Part shown: piece by piece, positions 56,331 to 64,000 of the stretch
Layout of the letters: each line of letters begins with the position of its first letter
Numbering within the stretch: position 1 is the first letter of the stretch
NCBI GenBank assembly: GCA_036850795.1
Contig: JAAECO010000001.1
Coordinates: 4,398,689 to 4,462,688, forward strand
DNA: 64,000 bases
Direction of reading: 5' to 3'
DNA from: Cordyceps javanica
Taxonomy: Eukaryota > Ascomycota > Sordariomycetes > Hypocreales > Cordycipitaceae
Notes under the pieces: model-generated
The model's database searches: none
The model's input: the letters and a program-made list of their open reading frames with translations, nothing else
What the model was told of the DNA's origin: nothing
Made by a program: the position numbers and the translations under genes

Positions 56331-58030
56331 TCCCCATTCCAATGACCATAGATCCCCTGGTGCGGTCGTCGCAGGATGCAGATGAACATGGCGACCCGGA
56401 GTGCAGCATCAAACCAGCCTGGATGGAGCCCATGACTCAAGCTGAGCGAGATGCGAGAGACTTGGCGGAAATGGGCCACGATCAGGCTCTACGACGCAAC
56501 TTCAACAGCTGGAGCATGTTCTTCTTCTCCGTTTCGGTTCTGGCCACCTGGACAACGTTCGGTCTTGACCTCTCCACTGGCCTCACGAGTGGTGGCCCAG
56601 TCTCCATCCTCTGGGGCTTAGCTCTCGTCACGGCTTGCAATCTGTGTGTTGCCGTGTCGTTGGGTGAACTTTGCAGCAGCATGCCCACAGCGCTCGGTCA
56701 AGCATATTTCGTCGCACGGATCTGGCCGGGGAAGCCTGGTCGATTTGTTTCCTATCTCTGTGCATGGATCAGTACCTGTGGCTGGTGGACTTTGTTTGCA
56801 TCTCAGAATGCGTTTATGACAAACTTCCTCTTGAGTATGAAGGTCCTGTTGGTAGAGGATTGGCCATGGGCATCCACTGGCTGGGTTGAGTTTCTCGTAT
56901 ACCTGTCTATAACAATCTTCTCTTCTGTCATCTTATGCATCTCCGGCCGCAAGAACTCTGCTCTGCCCCTCATCAACAGCTTTGTCGGTATCAGCTTTAT
57001 TGCCTTGTTCTTCATCATTTCGCTGTCATTACTCATCTCTGTGGGAATCAGGAAGGACCTTGAATTTCAACCGGCTTCATTCACTTTCGGAAAGTGGCTC
57101 AACACGACAGGTTGGAACGACGGTGTTACCTGGTTCTTGGGGCTTGTTCAGTCTGCGTATGGACTGACGGCATTTGACTCGGTCGTTCATATGACCGAAG
57201 AGATACCGAATCCGCGAAGAAATATCCCGCGGGTGCTCTTGCTTTCGGTTCTTCTCGGCGCTGTCACAGGCTTCATTTTCATGGTTGTGTGTTTGTTTTG
57301 CATTCAAGATCTCGAAAAAGTCTTGAATCCCCCATCTGGCCTTCCATTTGTTGAGCTGATGGTCCAAGCTATGGGCCTTCAAGGTGGAATGGCTCTTCTG
57401 TCCATGTTCATTTTCAATGGTATCGGCCAGTCCATAACATGTGGTCTGGCAGCGTCCCGCATGACTTGGGGTTTTGCTCGAGATGGGGGGATCCCGTGGT
57501 CTAAATATTTCGAGGCCGTCGACGACACGTGGCATGTTCCTGTGCGAGCTATATGGCTTCAGTGCCTTGTCACCAGCCTTGTTGGGACCCTCTTCATATT
57601 CGCCGATACGGTTCTCGAGGCTATTCTCAGCACGACAACGATTGCACTCACGATTTCCTACGGCATACCAATAATGACGCTACTCATGGTCGGTCGCGAT
57701 AGGTTACCGCGTGGAAGCTTCCGCCTTGGACGTTTTGGGCCAGTCATCAACTGGATTGCCATCGTATACTGTACTGTTTCTTCAGTCTTCTTCTTCTTTC
57801 CTGGTGCCCCGAACCCATCACTTGCCGATATGAACTGGGCTATCGGGGTTCTTGGCGTTGTTGTCTTGGTCGCTCTCGGTTTCTGGGTGATCAATGGACA
57901 TCGCACCTACATGCGCGTTGATGATGGTCATAGCCAGGTAATAATGGGCTTAAAGCTAGACAGAATTGCTTCAGCATTACCTGAGGTGGATGTCAAGGTC
58001 TCAAAAGGAGTCTCCAGTCTATCTAAGTGA
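56327..58030 (+). CDS. APC-family amine/amino-acid permease
   Basis: Single exon, 567 aa from the first ATG of the frame at 56327; the frame is open further upstream but without an ATG there. A polar N-terminus of about 60 residues is followed by twelve hydrophobic helices. Fungal choline/GABA-permease (ACT) family features: RRNFNSWSMFFFSVSVLATW at helix 1, LVTACNLCVAVSLGELCSSMPT, AFDSVVHMTEEIPNPRRNIP in the middle, and SRMTWGFARDGGIPWSKYF after helix 8. Family knowledge: uptake of choline, GABA, amino acids or related amines at the plasma membrane. Two CGG-N5-CCG elements upstream tie it to the neighbouring catabolic-type genes, so it may import the pathway substrate (inference). Confidence 0.93.
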   Translation: MIPIPMTIDPLVRSSQDADEHGDPECSIKPAWMEPMTQAERDARDLAEMGHDQALRRNFNSWSMFFFSVSVLATWTTFGLDLSTGLTSGGPVSILWGLALVTACNLCVAVSLGELCSSMPTALGQAYFVARIWPGKPGRFVSYLCAWISTCGWWTLFASQNAFMTNFLLSMKVLLVEDWPWASTGWVEFLVYLSITIFSSVILCISGRKNSALPLINSFVGISFIALFFIISLSLLISVGIRKDLEFQPASFTFGKWLNTTGWNDGVTWFLGLVQSAYGLTAFDSVVHMTEEIPNPRRNIPRVLLLSVLLGAVTGFIFMVVCLFCIQDLEKVLNPPSGLPFVELMVQAMGLQGGMALLSMFIFNGIGQSITCGLAASRMTWGFARDGGIPWSKYFEAVDDTWHVPVRAIWLQCLVTSLVGTLFIFADTVLEAILSTTTIALTISYGIPIMTLLMVGRDRLPRGSFRLGRFGPVINWIAIVYCTVSSVFFFFPGAPNPSLADMNWAIGVLGVVVLVALGFWVINGHRTYMRVDDGHSQVIMGLKLDRIASALPEVDVKVSKGVSSLSK

Positions 58031-60123
58031 GATACGTACAGTAGATGGAATTTTCAAGACCATTTCAATTCTGCTCTATTAAAGCCCGATTTATCAAAGA
58101 GCCTATCGATAAATATCAGGATTATAACAGTATAAGGCAACAAGCTAGTTAAGAGCTAATAAAAGTATATATTATAGTTTTCTTCCTCTATTGGGCGTAG
58201 ATACACAACGCGCCTCAGACTGTAAGCAACGGAGCCCCTCCCCCGACACCTGTGAACGGTTGTGCCATTCGGCCGCCAGCAGGTCGGATTGCAACGCGGC
58301 CAGCTCGTTCACGAAACGGGAAGCCATTTGCCAGGGACTATAGTATCTTATTATTATCCTATACTCATTCTATACTATCTACCTTATTTTCTAGATTTTC
58401 TCTATTATAATAACATAGTTCATATGATTATATTTTTATAAAATATAAGGATTAACTACCCTTAGGTGTAAGATCCTTGATAATATATAGATAAGAATAG
58501 TCCTGCAGGATTTAGCAACCATGATGTAACATTCAGGGTTCCTGGTTGACGGGGCTACCTCCACCGCTTCTTGAGGACACATCCAGAAAGCAAGCACTAT
58601 TCAACTCTGAGCTTGGGCTGCTAGAGGAGACGAAGAGCTTATATAATAAGTCTGCTAACGACGGGTTGCTGTTTAAGTTCTTGGACCAAGCAGAAGCGCC
58701 TCAAACGTACGCCGCCATTAACGACGAGAATCTGCAAGACAGTTCAGAAGAGGAGATTACAGCGCAAAGCACTAGTGACAGTGCTAGTGATAGCGATAAC
58801 GATAGTAGCTATAGGAGTTTTTAAACATGGCGCTAATGTTAACAGATTAAGTTTTATGAACCTTGCTCGTGCTCGGGCTAGCTTACACGATTGCAACAGA
58901 AATAATCGATATGCAAGAAATAAATGTTACCTCATAAGGTCTATGAAAACGAGCCTACTCTGAGATGGAGAATCAACTTTGATGATGCGCACAAGGGGAA
59001 TTCTTCTGGTGTGAAAATTGCCTGTAGAGCTACTACCCCTTGCGCAGCACCTAATGTATCCCTGGATCTATCCTAAAAGCCTGTCCAACGACGCGACAAA
59101 GTGGCCGAAAGAGTCTCACGCAGTTGCGTTTTGGCAGGCCGTGTCACAGCCGACAAGCAGCCTAGAGAGCCTGTCCAAAGTAATAAAATAGTTAGCCATG
59201 CCCTTTCGCCGGGGTCGGGGGCTATTTTAGTGGCTTTAACCGACACCCATTAACAGCGAGCTACTTTTGCCCTTCGCGGTGTCAATCCAAACGGTTGATA
59301 TCCTTGTCCTGTTACACATAAACGCCCTATTATTAAGCGCACGGATCAGTTGGGGTCAGCTGCCATGCAGACATATACATAAATGCCGCCCAATTATTGA
59401 GCGGACGGATCAGTTAGAGTCAGCTGCCATGCAGGCATATGCGTAAATGCCTAATTGTTGAGCGGGAGGATCAGTCAGAGTCAGCTGCCATATAGGTACA
59501 TGTATAAGCGGCTAATTGTTGACCGGAAGGGTCACCTAGAGTCAGTTTGCCTGCATCCTCCTGATTTCCTCATTAATTTGTACTTCTTAAGAAACAGGAT
59601 CCGCCCCCTGCAACCGAAATGAGTATGCAGAGTCAAACAAGTGCTGTGTGGTACAAGCAAATTCCTTGCCTTGCATTATCAAGCTAAAATACTGGGTATC
59701 AGCCACCAAGGCTGTGCCTCATATTGGTAGTAAGGCGGATACATATACATTTAATGCACACGTTGATGAGACAAATCCATTAACCTGCATCGTCGGGCAA
59801 ATATTGGGCGTCAATCGTCAGGGCTGTGTTGTTCCCTAAGCCACCCATTCTATGGATTGCGAAACCTGTGGACATACTCAGACTACTTTGATCTTGCGCT
59901 CTTATCCGATAACAGGCAAGAAAACTATATAACACACTTGAAGTTCTATCTCCTGACCCATCACTCTTTTCTGCTGGCCAAACACTTCTCTCCCAGAATT
60001 CACAATCCAAGCCTCTTTCTTCTCCTGCGTTCAGTCATTTATGTCTGTTTTGAATCATCACTTATTTCAGCCCAATATCTTCTAAGTCAGCTACTCATCT
60101 GAAAAAAAAAACCATTTGAAGCG
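58031..60123. other. AT-rich, repeat-like intergenic region
   Basis: About 2.1 kb. The part 58031-58520 is very AT-rich with long TA-rich stretches, as in RIP-affected or decayed transposon DNA. A frame at 58549-58824 without its own ATG encodes a Glu-rich then Asp/Ser-rich segment that looks like the tail of a lost protein; the family was not recognised. Tandem repeats lie at 59330-59553. Two diverged copies of a roughly 45-bp segment (near 59675 and 59787) follow. Confidence 0.5.
59330..59553. repeat. Tandem repeat, unit about 61-64 bp, 3.6 copies
   Basis: Units start at 59330, 59394, 59455 and 59516 with TTATTAAGCG, TTATTGAGCG, TTGTTGAGCG and TTGTTGACCG. Each continues with a GGATCAGT-like word, then GTCAGCTGCCAT in the first three copies. 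The fourth copy is truncated. The units differ at several positions, so the array is not recent. Confidence 0.85.
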
Positions 60124-62433
60124 ATGGCTGTTGTTAATGCCTCCTTATCCGAAGTTATGGATTCCTCAAGATGCTTGCCGGGTTGCCGCTCGAACAACTT
60201 AGTCTGGGACGACCTTAAAATTGAACCATTTGACTCTCATGTGTTCCTGATCCTCCGCATGCAACTGGGTAATGTCACTTGGGAGCATAAGCTCACGAAG
60301 AATGATCGGCAGGTTCAATGCAATCTCCAAGAGCTTGAGGTCTTGAAATGGTGCGCTGCGAAATATCAAGAAAGCGGATCTAGCTCAGGGATACCCTCCA
60401 CCGTTGAATACTTGCCAAATAGGCGTTATGCTTGTTTGTATCCTCATCAAGAAGGTGACAGGCATGAGGTCATGGAGGTGGCATCGGGTTCCACTGCTGC
60501 AGACTTGCTAGCTCTTGGAGAAGAAGCACTTCAAAAACATAACGTGATATTATGCCCAGTCTCAGCTGATGGTTGCAAGTTTCACGCCAACTGCACAAAA
60601 GAGATTTTGACGCTGGCAAATCGGTGGCCGATAAGACAGATAATCTGTGCTGGAGCTGTGCAAGATATGATTGATATCACTCCTCTCACTACACATTATC
60701 TGAAATCTACCGATTGCGATTGTAATGCCTTTGATAGGATGAAAACAAAAGAATTCACTCTTTTCAAGGACATCAGAGTATCTAGGCCAAGGGATGGTCT
60801 GTTATGGGTTCTGAGACGCATCCGCGAAAAAGAAAAGCATCAGGAGCTTTTGTATGATAACATTGCCCTTCACGAATCGTGGAAAAAGGGTCTCCAAGGC
60901 ATAATCCAGCACTCAGTACTCAATCATAAACAAAAAATGGCCCTGGCCCAGCCAACACGACTTTATGATTCCAAGGAGAGGACTGTTATCTCTAATGGCC
61001 ACGTTGACCACTATCTAGCTTTGTCATATTGTTGGGCAGAATGGGGTGAAGATGATGAGTCTCTGAGAACAAAGCTTGAAGAACTATCAAAGAAGCTTGA
61101 GGCTCGGTACTTCTGGGTTGATAGATGGTGTATCAAACAGGAAGATGAGAAAGAGAAATCTCACGAAATTGAACGAATGGGGGAATACTACATGGGTGCG
61201 AGCGCCTGCCTGGTCTTGACTGGACCCAATGTTGAGCGATTCGCATGCATACCCCAACACGCTGGTGTTATTTTATCTGCTTTCCAGCAAGTACTGCTAA
61301 ATGAGAGAGCAATTCGGTCTCTTCTTCAGTCAGGATGGGCCGAGAGGGTATGGACGCTACAGGAGGCTTTGATATCACGACAGGTTATTTATGCAGTCTC
61401 GGATCAACTTATTGATGGTGATTTTTTTTCTGAGCTGGTGTCGTACATCGACTCTGCCACCTTGCTTATTGGTGCTAACGACTCCTGGGTCGGTCGACTT
61501 GGGTGTTACCGGTGGAGCCCCATGTTACCGGCCGTTGCGAAATCACGAAATGTTGGTGTGAAAGACGGCAAGATTGTAATTATTAGGTCTGTTTTCGGAG
61601 GTGAGCAACAGTATCAAGCACTACAGTCACCAGATTCCAAAGGAAGGGTTTTGATGCCCTTCGAAGAAGCGCTAGCCCTGGCGACAAATAGGAATGCCAC
61701 GAATCGAGAGGACTACATTTACGGAGTCCTGGGTATGTCTCTAGATGGTAACAAAATCAGTGCGGAGTATAATATTACCTGGCAGGAAATGCTTGAAAAA
61801 CTTAAACACGCTGAAATCTTGACGCAGAGACAACTCGCCGCATCTACCGCAAATCCTGAGACAGGGCTATCATGGTTACCAGAAGTGCCAGCAACAGAAG
61901 CTACAAGCAGCGCGAGTAGCCTGGAAGATACACTGGATGTCTTTGCACGCAAGACTCCGGGGTTTGGGCCCTTCATGCAGATGGAAATACTCCCAGGTCC
62001 ACTGAAGATGCCGTTACTGTCATACTCTCAAGGAGGAGTCGAGGTTTCCGGGGCTATATTCAAATGGATTCACAAGTCTTTTTCTGAAGGGCCGAGGAAT
62101 AACATACACGGTATGCCCTGCCGGGTTGTGGGAGGCATAATTTTGTTCCCGCAAAGACCACGGCTCGTTGCTATTGTCTGTGGAACAAGTTCATCACGTT
62201 TCTCGGATGAGAGGCTGGGTGACACCCAAATACTTCTTTTTAAGAATTTAGACGACAAAATCCGCCAGACTGTTGCGATCAAAGTTGGAGGAGATGTCAT
62301 GACAGGTAGTGTACAGAGACAAAGCGGTTATGTAATGGAGCTCTACGGGTGGGGTAAAATGACAGGAGACCAAATAAATTGGGAGGAAGGAGATCCCAAA
62401 CAGCTTGAGAGTAGGCGCTGGTTCATCCTATAG
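60124..62433 (+). CDS. Large HET-domain protein
   Basis: Single exon, 769 aa. The HET domain lies at about 297-430: YLALSYCWAEWGEDDES, YFWVDRWCIKQEDEKEKSHE, IERMGEYYMGASACLVLTGP and ERVWTLQEALIS. The usual WIDALCIDQ block appears in the variant WVDRWCIKQ. About 290 residues precede it and include a Cys-containing segment (C196-C200 region, STDCDCNAF); this long N-terminus is typical of one HET subgroup. After the HET domain comes FEEALALATNRNATNREDYIYGVLGM, another recurrent block, and SWLPEVP. It is intact although it sits in repeat-rich DNA. Family knowledge: allorecognition and cell death; the specific role is unknown. Confidence 0.92.
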   Translation: MAVVNASLSEVMDSSRCLPGCRSNNLVWDDLKIEPFDSHVFLILRMQLGNVTWEHKLTKNDRQVQCNLQELEVLKWCAAKYQESGSSSGIPSTVEYLPNRRYACLYPHQEGDRHEVMEVASGSTAADLLALGEEALQKHNVILCPVSADGCKFHANCTKEILTLANRWPIRQIICAGAVQDMIDITPLTTHYLKSTDCDCNAFDRMKTKEFTLFKDIRVSRPRDGLLWVLRRIREKEKHQELLYDNIALHESWKKGLQGIIQHSVLNHKQKMALAQPTRLYDSKERTVISNGHVDHYLALSYCWAEWGEDDESLRTKLEELSKKLEARYFWVDRWCIKQEDEKEKSHEIERMGEYYMGASACLVLTGPNVERFACIPQHAGVILSAFQQVLLNERAIRSLLQSGWAERVWTLQEALISRQVIYAVSDQLIDGDFFSELVSYIDSATLLIGANDSWVGRLGCYRWSPMLPAVAKSRNVGVKDGKIVIIRSVFGGEQQYQALQSPDSKGRVLMPFEEALALATNRNATNREDYIYGVLGMSLDGNKISAEYNITWQEMLEKLKHAEILTQRQLAASTANPETGLSWLPEVPATEATSSASSLEDTLDVFARKTPGFGPFMQMEILPGPLKMPLLSYSQGGVEVSGAIFKWIHKSFSEGPRNNIHGMPCRVVGGIILFPQRPRLVAIVCGTSSSRFSDERLGDTQILLFKNLDDKIRQTVAIKVGGDVMTGSVQRQSGYVMELYGWGKMTGDQINWEEGDPKQLESRRWFIL

Positions 62434-62520
62434 TGTTAGACTTGGATTAGGGTTTAGATTCGGGTTAGATTAATATCCCAAGTCTATATCGCTATCTCTT
62501 TTATCATTTTTTGTCAAATT

Positions 62521-62660
62521 CTAACACTTATGCCACGACGAACTAACACTTATGCCACGACGAACTCTACTAGAGTTCGTTGAAAATTTGTATGGCCCCA
62601 CAAAACAATAGGGGGTAGAGTTCGTTGAAAAATCGGTGTAGAGTTCGTTGAAGCGAAAGA
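62521..62660. repeat. Short direct repeats and a perfect palindrome
   Basis: CTAACACTTATGCCACGACG is present twice in direct succession (from 62521 and from 62543), followed by a perfect palindrome with 10-bp arms, ACGAACTCTA-C-TAGAGTTCGT (62560-62580). The right arm word GAGTTCGTTGAA then recurs near 62616 and 62640. It may be the edge of a small mobile element, but no terminal repeat pair was established. Confidence 0.7.
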
Positions 62661-62948
62661 AGCCGTATGGCCAGGTAAAATGAGCATGATGTATATCGCT
62701 AGAAAGAGATTTGTAAGGAGAGTTCAATTTCCAAGTTACGGGTTTATTTCATATAATGCGACGTTATTATAGCATTGTGAAGTTTGGCGTGGTTGGGGTT
62801 GAAGTGGGTTAGGGATGCCGCCCGCAACGGCCCGTTGCGTGTGTTAGGTTGGGGAAAAGCGGTTACGAGGGTTAGTATATATTGCCAAGATGCACCCATG
62901 CGTGAGGGGAAAAACAGTTACTAGTATACCACAGGTTCACCAGAAGCA

Positions 62949-64000
62949 ATGGAGCCGTTTATATACGATAGCCGGTACCCATTTGTGTTTTATCAGGAAT
63001 GCCAATGGGCGTGTATTGCTAAGGAGGTTAGCACGCATTTAGTAAGTCACCATGTAACAATTCAACTAGCGACGCGGAAAATAATTATCAACAAAGTACA
63101 AGAAATTCCCGGGTTAATCTAGTAATAAATAGAGTTAGCAGAGTACGAGTTGCCCGATCGAATATATCTAATTCTATACATTGAGGAACCAAAGAGCGAC
63201 GGGGTATGGTGTCGGTTGTGCCGGTATGTGGCACGCGAGGTTCGGGTTATGCAACGGCATTGTAAAGAAGAGCATGGATGGGTCAATGAGTGGAAGAAAG
63301 GCGGCCATATCTAAGCTAAAAAAGACAACCACATTAGTTGCCATGGACGGAGGGCATTTGGTGCTAGAGGTTATTCCGCAGCCGCGCAGCCAGCAGTTGG
63401 TTCGAGGTTAGAGGCACAGCCAGCATCGAGATCAGTGTTATTCAGAACACACCAAGGGTTCACGGCGAAGTCAAAGAAGAGAATTCTAGTTAGGCCGCCA
63501 TATTAGCCACATTAGACGAATGGGATCACATATAGGAATAGCGATACAAAGACAGCCAGGGCATGCGGCGCGTGGAGGAATTAGACCCGAAGAACGAAGC
63601 CAATTCGTAGTTATAGTGGGTTGGATAGACCCGGCATTTGGAGGGATTGGAAGTGGAGGAATTATAGCAGTTGACCAAGGACCCGGCCGAGGACGAATTA
63701 GTATTGGATTACATGAGCGAGTAATGCCGCACGTTGTTAAACGAGGCATATATAACATGTTGGTCATACCGGATTAGGTTGCTGTCCATGTTTGAGATCA
63801 ACCGGCGCGAGGTATCCATGCAGGCCAAGCGGCCGTTCGAGCCACGGATGGAAGCCGATTCGTGGCAACGGTATAAAGGCGTGATATGCAAGATTATTTA
63901 TATCATTTACCGCACTAAGCAGCAGTCACAGGAAGAGAGACTACCGTACGCGATGACGAGCGAGCAGAACCGATGTTAGAAAGGGTTTGTCAAGGCATGC
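62949..64000 (+). pseudogene. Decayed OrsD-domain (double C2H2 finger) gene, runs off the window
   Basis: From an ATG at 62949 a frame gives a first zinc-finger-like segment (FYQECQWACIAKEVSTHLVS, then HH) and stops at TAG TAA near 63119. In a shifted frame from about 63135 comes DRIYLILYIEEPKSDGVWCR followed by LCRYVAREVRVMQRHCKEEH, the second finger, ending in a TAA after GGHI. A third piece near 63790-63975 has FEINRREVSMQAKRPFEPRM and ADSWQRYK. This order matches the fungal OrsD family (PF12013), which is common in repeats and next to helicase-like genes. The frame breaks and stops show that it is not functional as read. The 3' end lies beyond the window. Confidence 0.6.

Noticed and set aside
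62447..62452. TTAGGG word after the HET gene, telomere-like
   Set aside because: A single copy with diverged neighbours; no array, so no telomere or internal telomeric repeat.
1..64000. tRNA, rRNA, CRISPR array, origin or attachment sites
   Set aside because: No cloverleaf with a convincing T-arm and no spaced repeat array was seen; a eukaryotic nuclear region is not expected to hold CRISPR. A tRNAscan-SE and Rfam run would settle small RNA genes.

Overview
The window is nuclear DNA of a filamentous ascomycete, most likely a sordariomycete of the order Hypocreales. The reasons are short spliceosomal introns (44-122 nt) with GT-AG borders and CTAAC/CTGAC-type branch sites, Zn2Cys6 regulators, HET-domain incompatibility genes, a Chs7 chitin-synthase chaperone, a G1 (eqolisin) peptidase, and fungus-restricted domains (DUF3716, DUF7703, OrsD). 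A Cry-endotoxin-like gene with a jacalin-like tail hints at an invertebrate-associated lifestyle, but that is inference. Exon borders were worked out by hand from reading frame, splice sites and family motifs.

Left part (1-24 kb) is mostly ordinary and gene-sparse: a Pho80-type cyclin, Chs7, a DUF3716 protein, a small Ser/Ala-rich protein, a conserved ascomycete protein of unknown function, a possible small membrane protein, a secreted G1 peptidase, a DUF7703 seven-helix membrane protein and a membrane-associated short-chain dehydrogenase. The long gaps (5.4-10.5 kb above all) hold low-complexity DNA and no convincing gene.

Middle part (25-41 kb) is accessory in character: a DUF829/PaxU-like protein, a HET protein, a DUF7025-type AAA ATPase, a Zn2Cys6 regulator, a peroxisomal-type enoyl-CoA hydratase/isomerase with a GC-AG intron and a C-terminal NKL, the Cry-like protein, and a broken PD-(D/E)XK nuclease-like gene.

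The most interesting part is 41.7-58.0 kb. A five-exon Zn2Cys6 regulator is followed by a RidA/aminomuconate-deaminase-like gene, an MFS monocarboxylate-type transporter, an alpha/beta hydrolase of the homoserine-acetyltransferase type, an amidase, a short-chain dehydrogenase, a P450 and an APC-type amine/amino-acid permease. The upstream regions of these seven structural genes hold eight copies of one palindromic element, TGTCGG-N5-CCGACA or a close relative with core CGG-N5-CCG. This reads as a co-regulated pathway, without PKS or NRPS, that handles a nitrogen-containing (amide, amine or enamine) compound and is driven by a dimeric Zn2Cys6 factor.

The right end (58-64 kb) is repeat-like: an AT-rich stretch, a four-copy tandem repeat of about 61-64 bp, an intact large HET gene, a short palindrome/repeat group and a decayed OrsD-domain (double C2H2 finger) gene that runs off the window.
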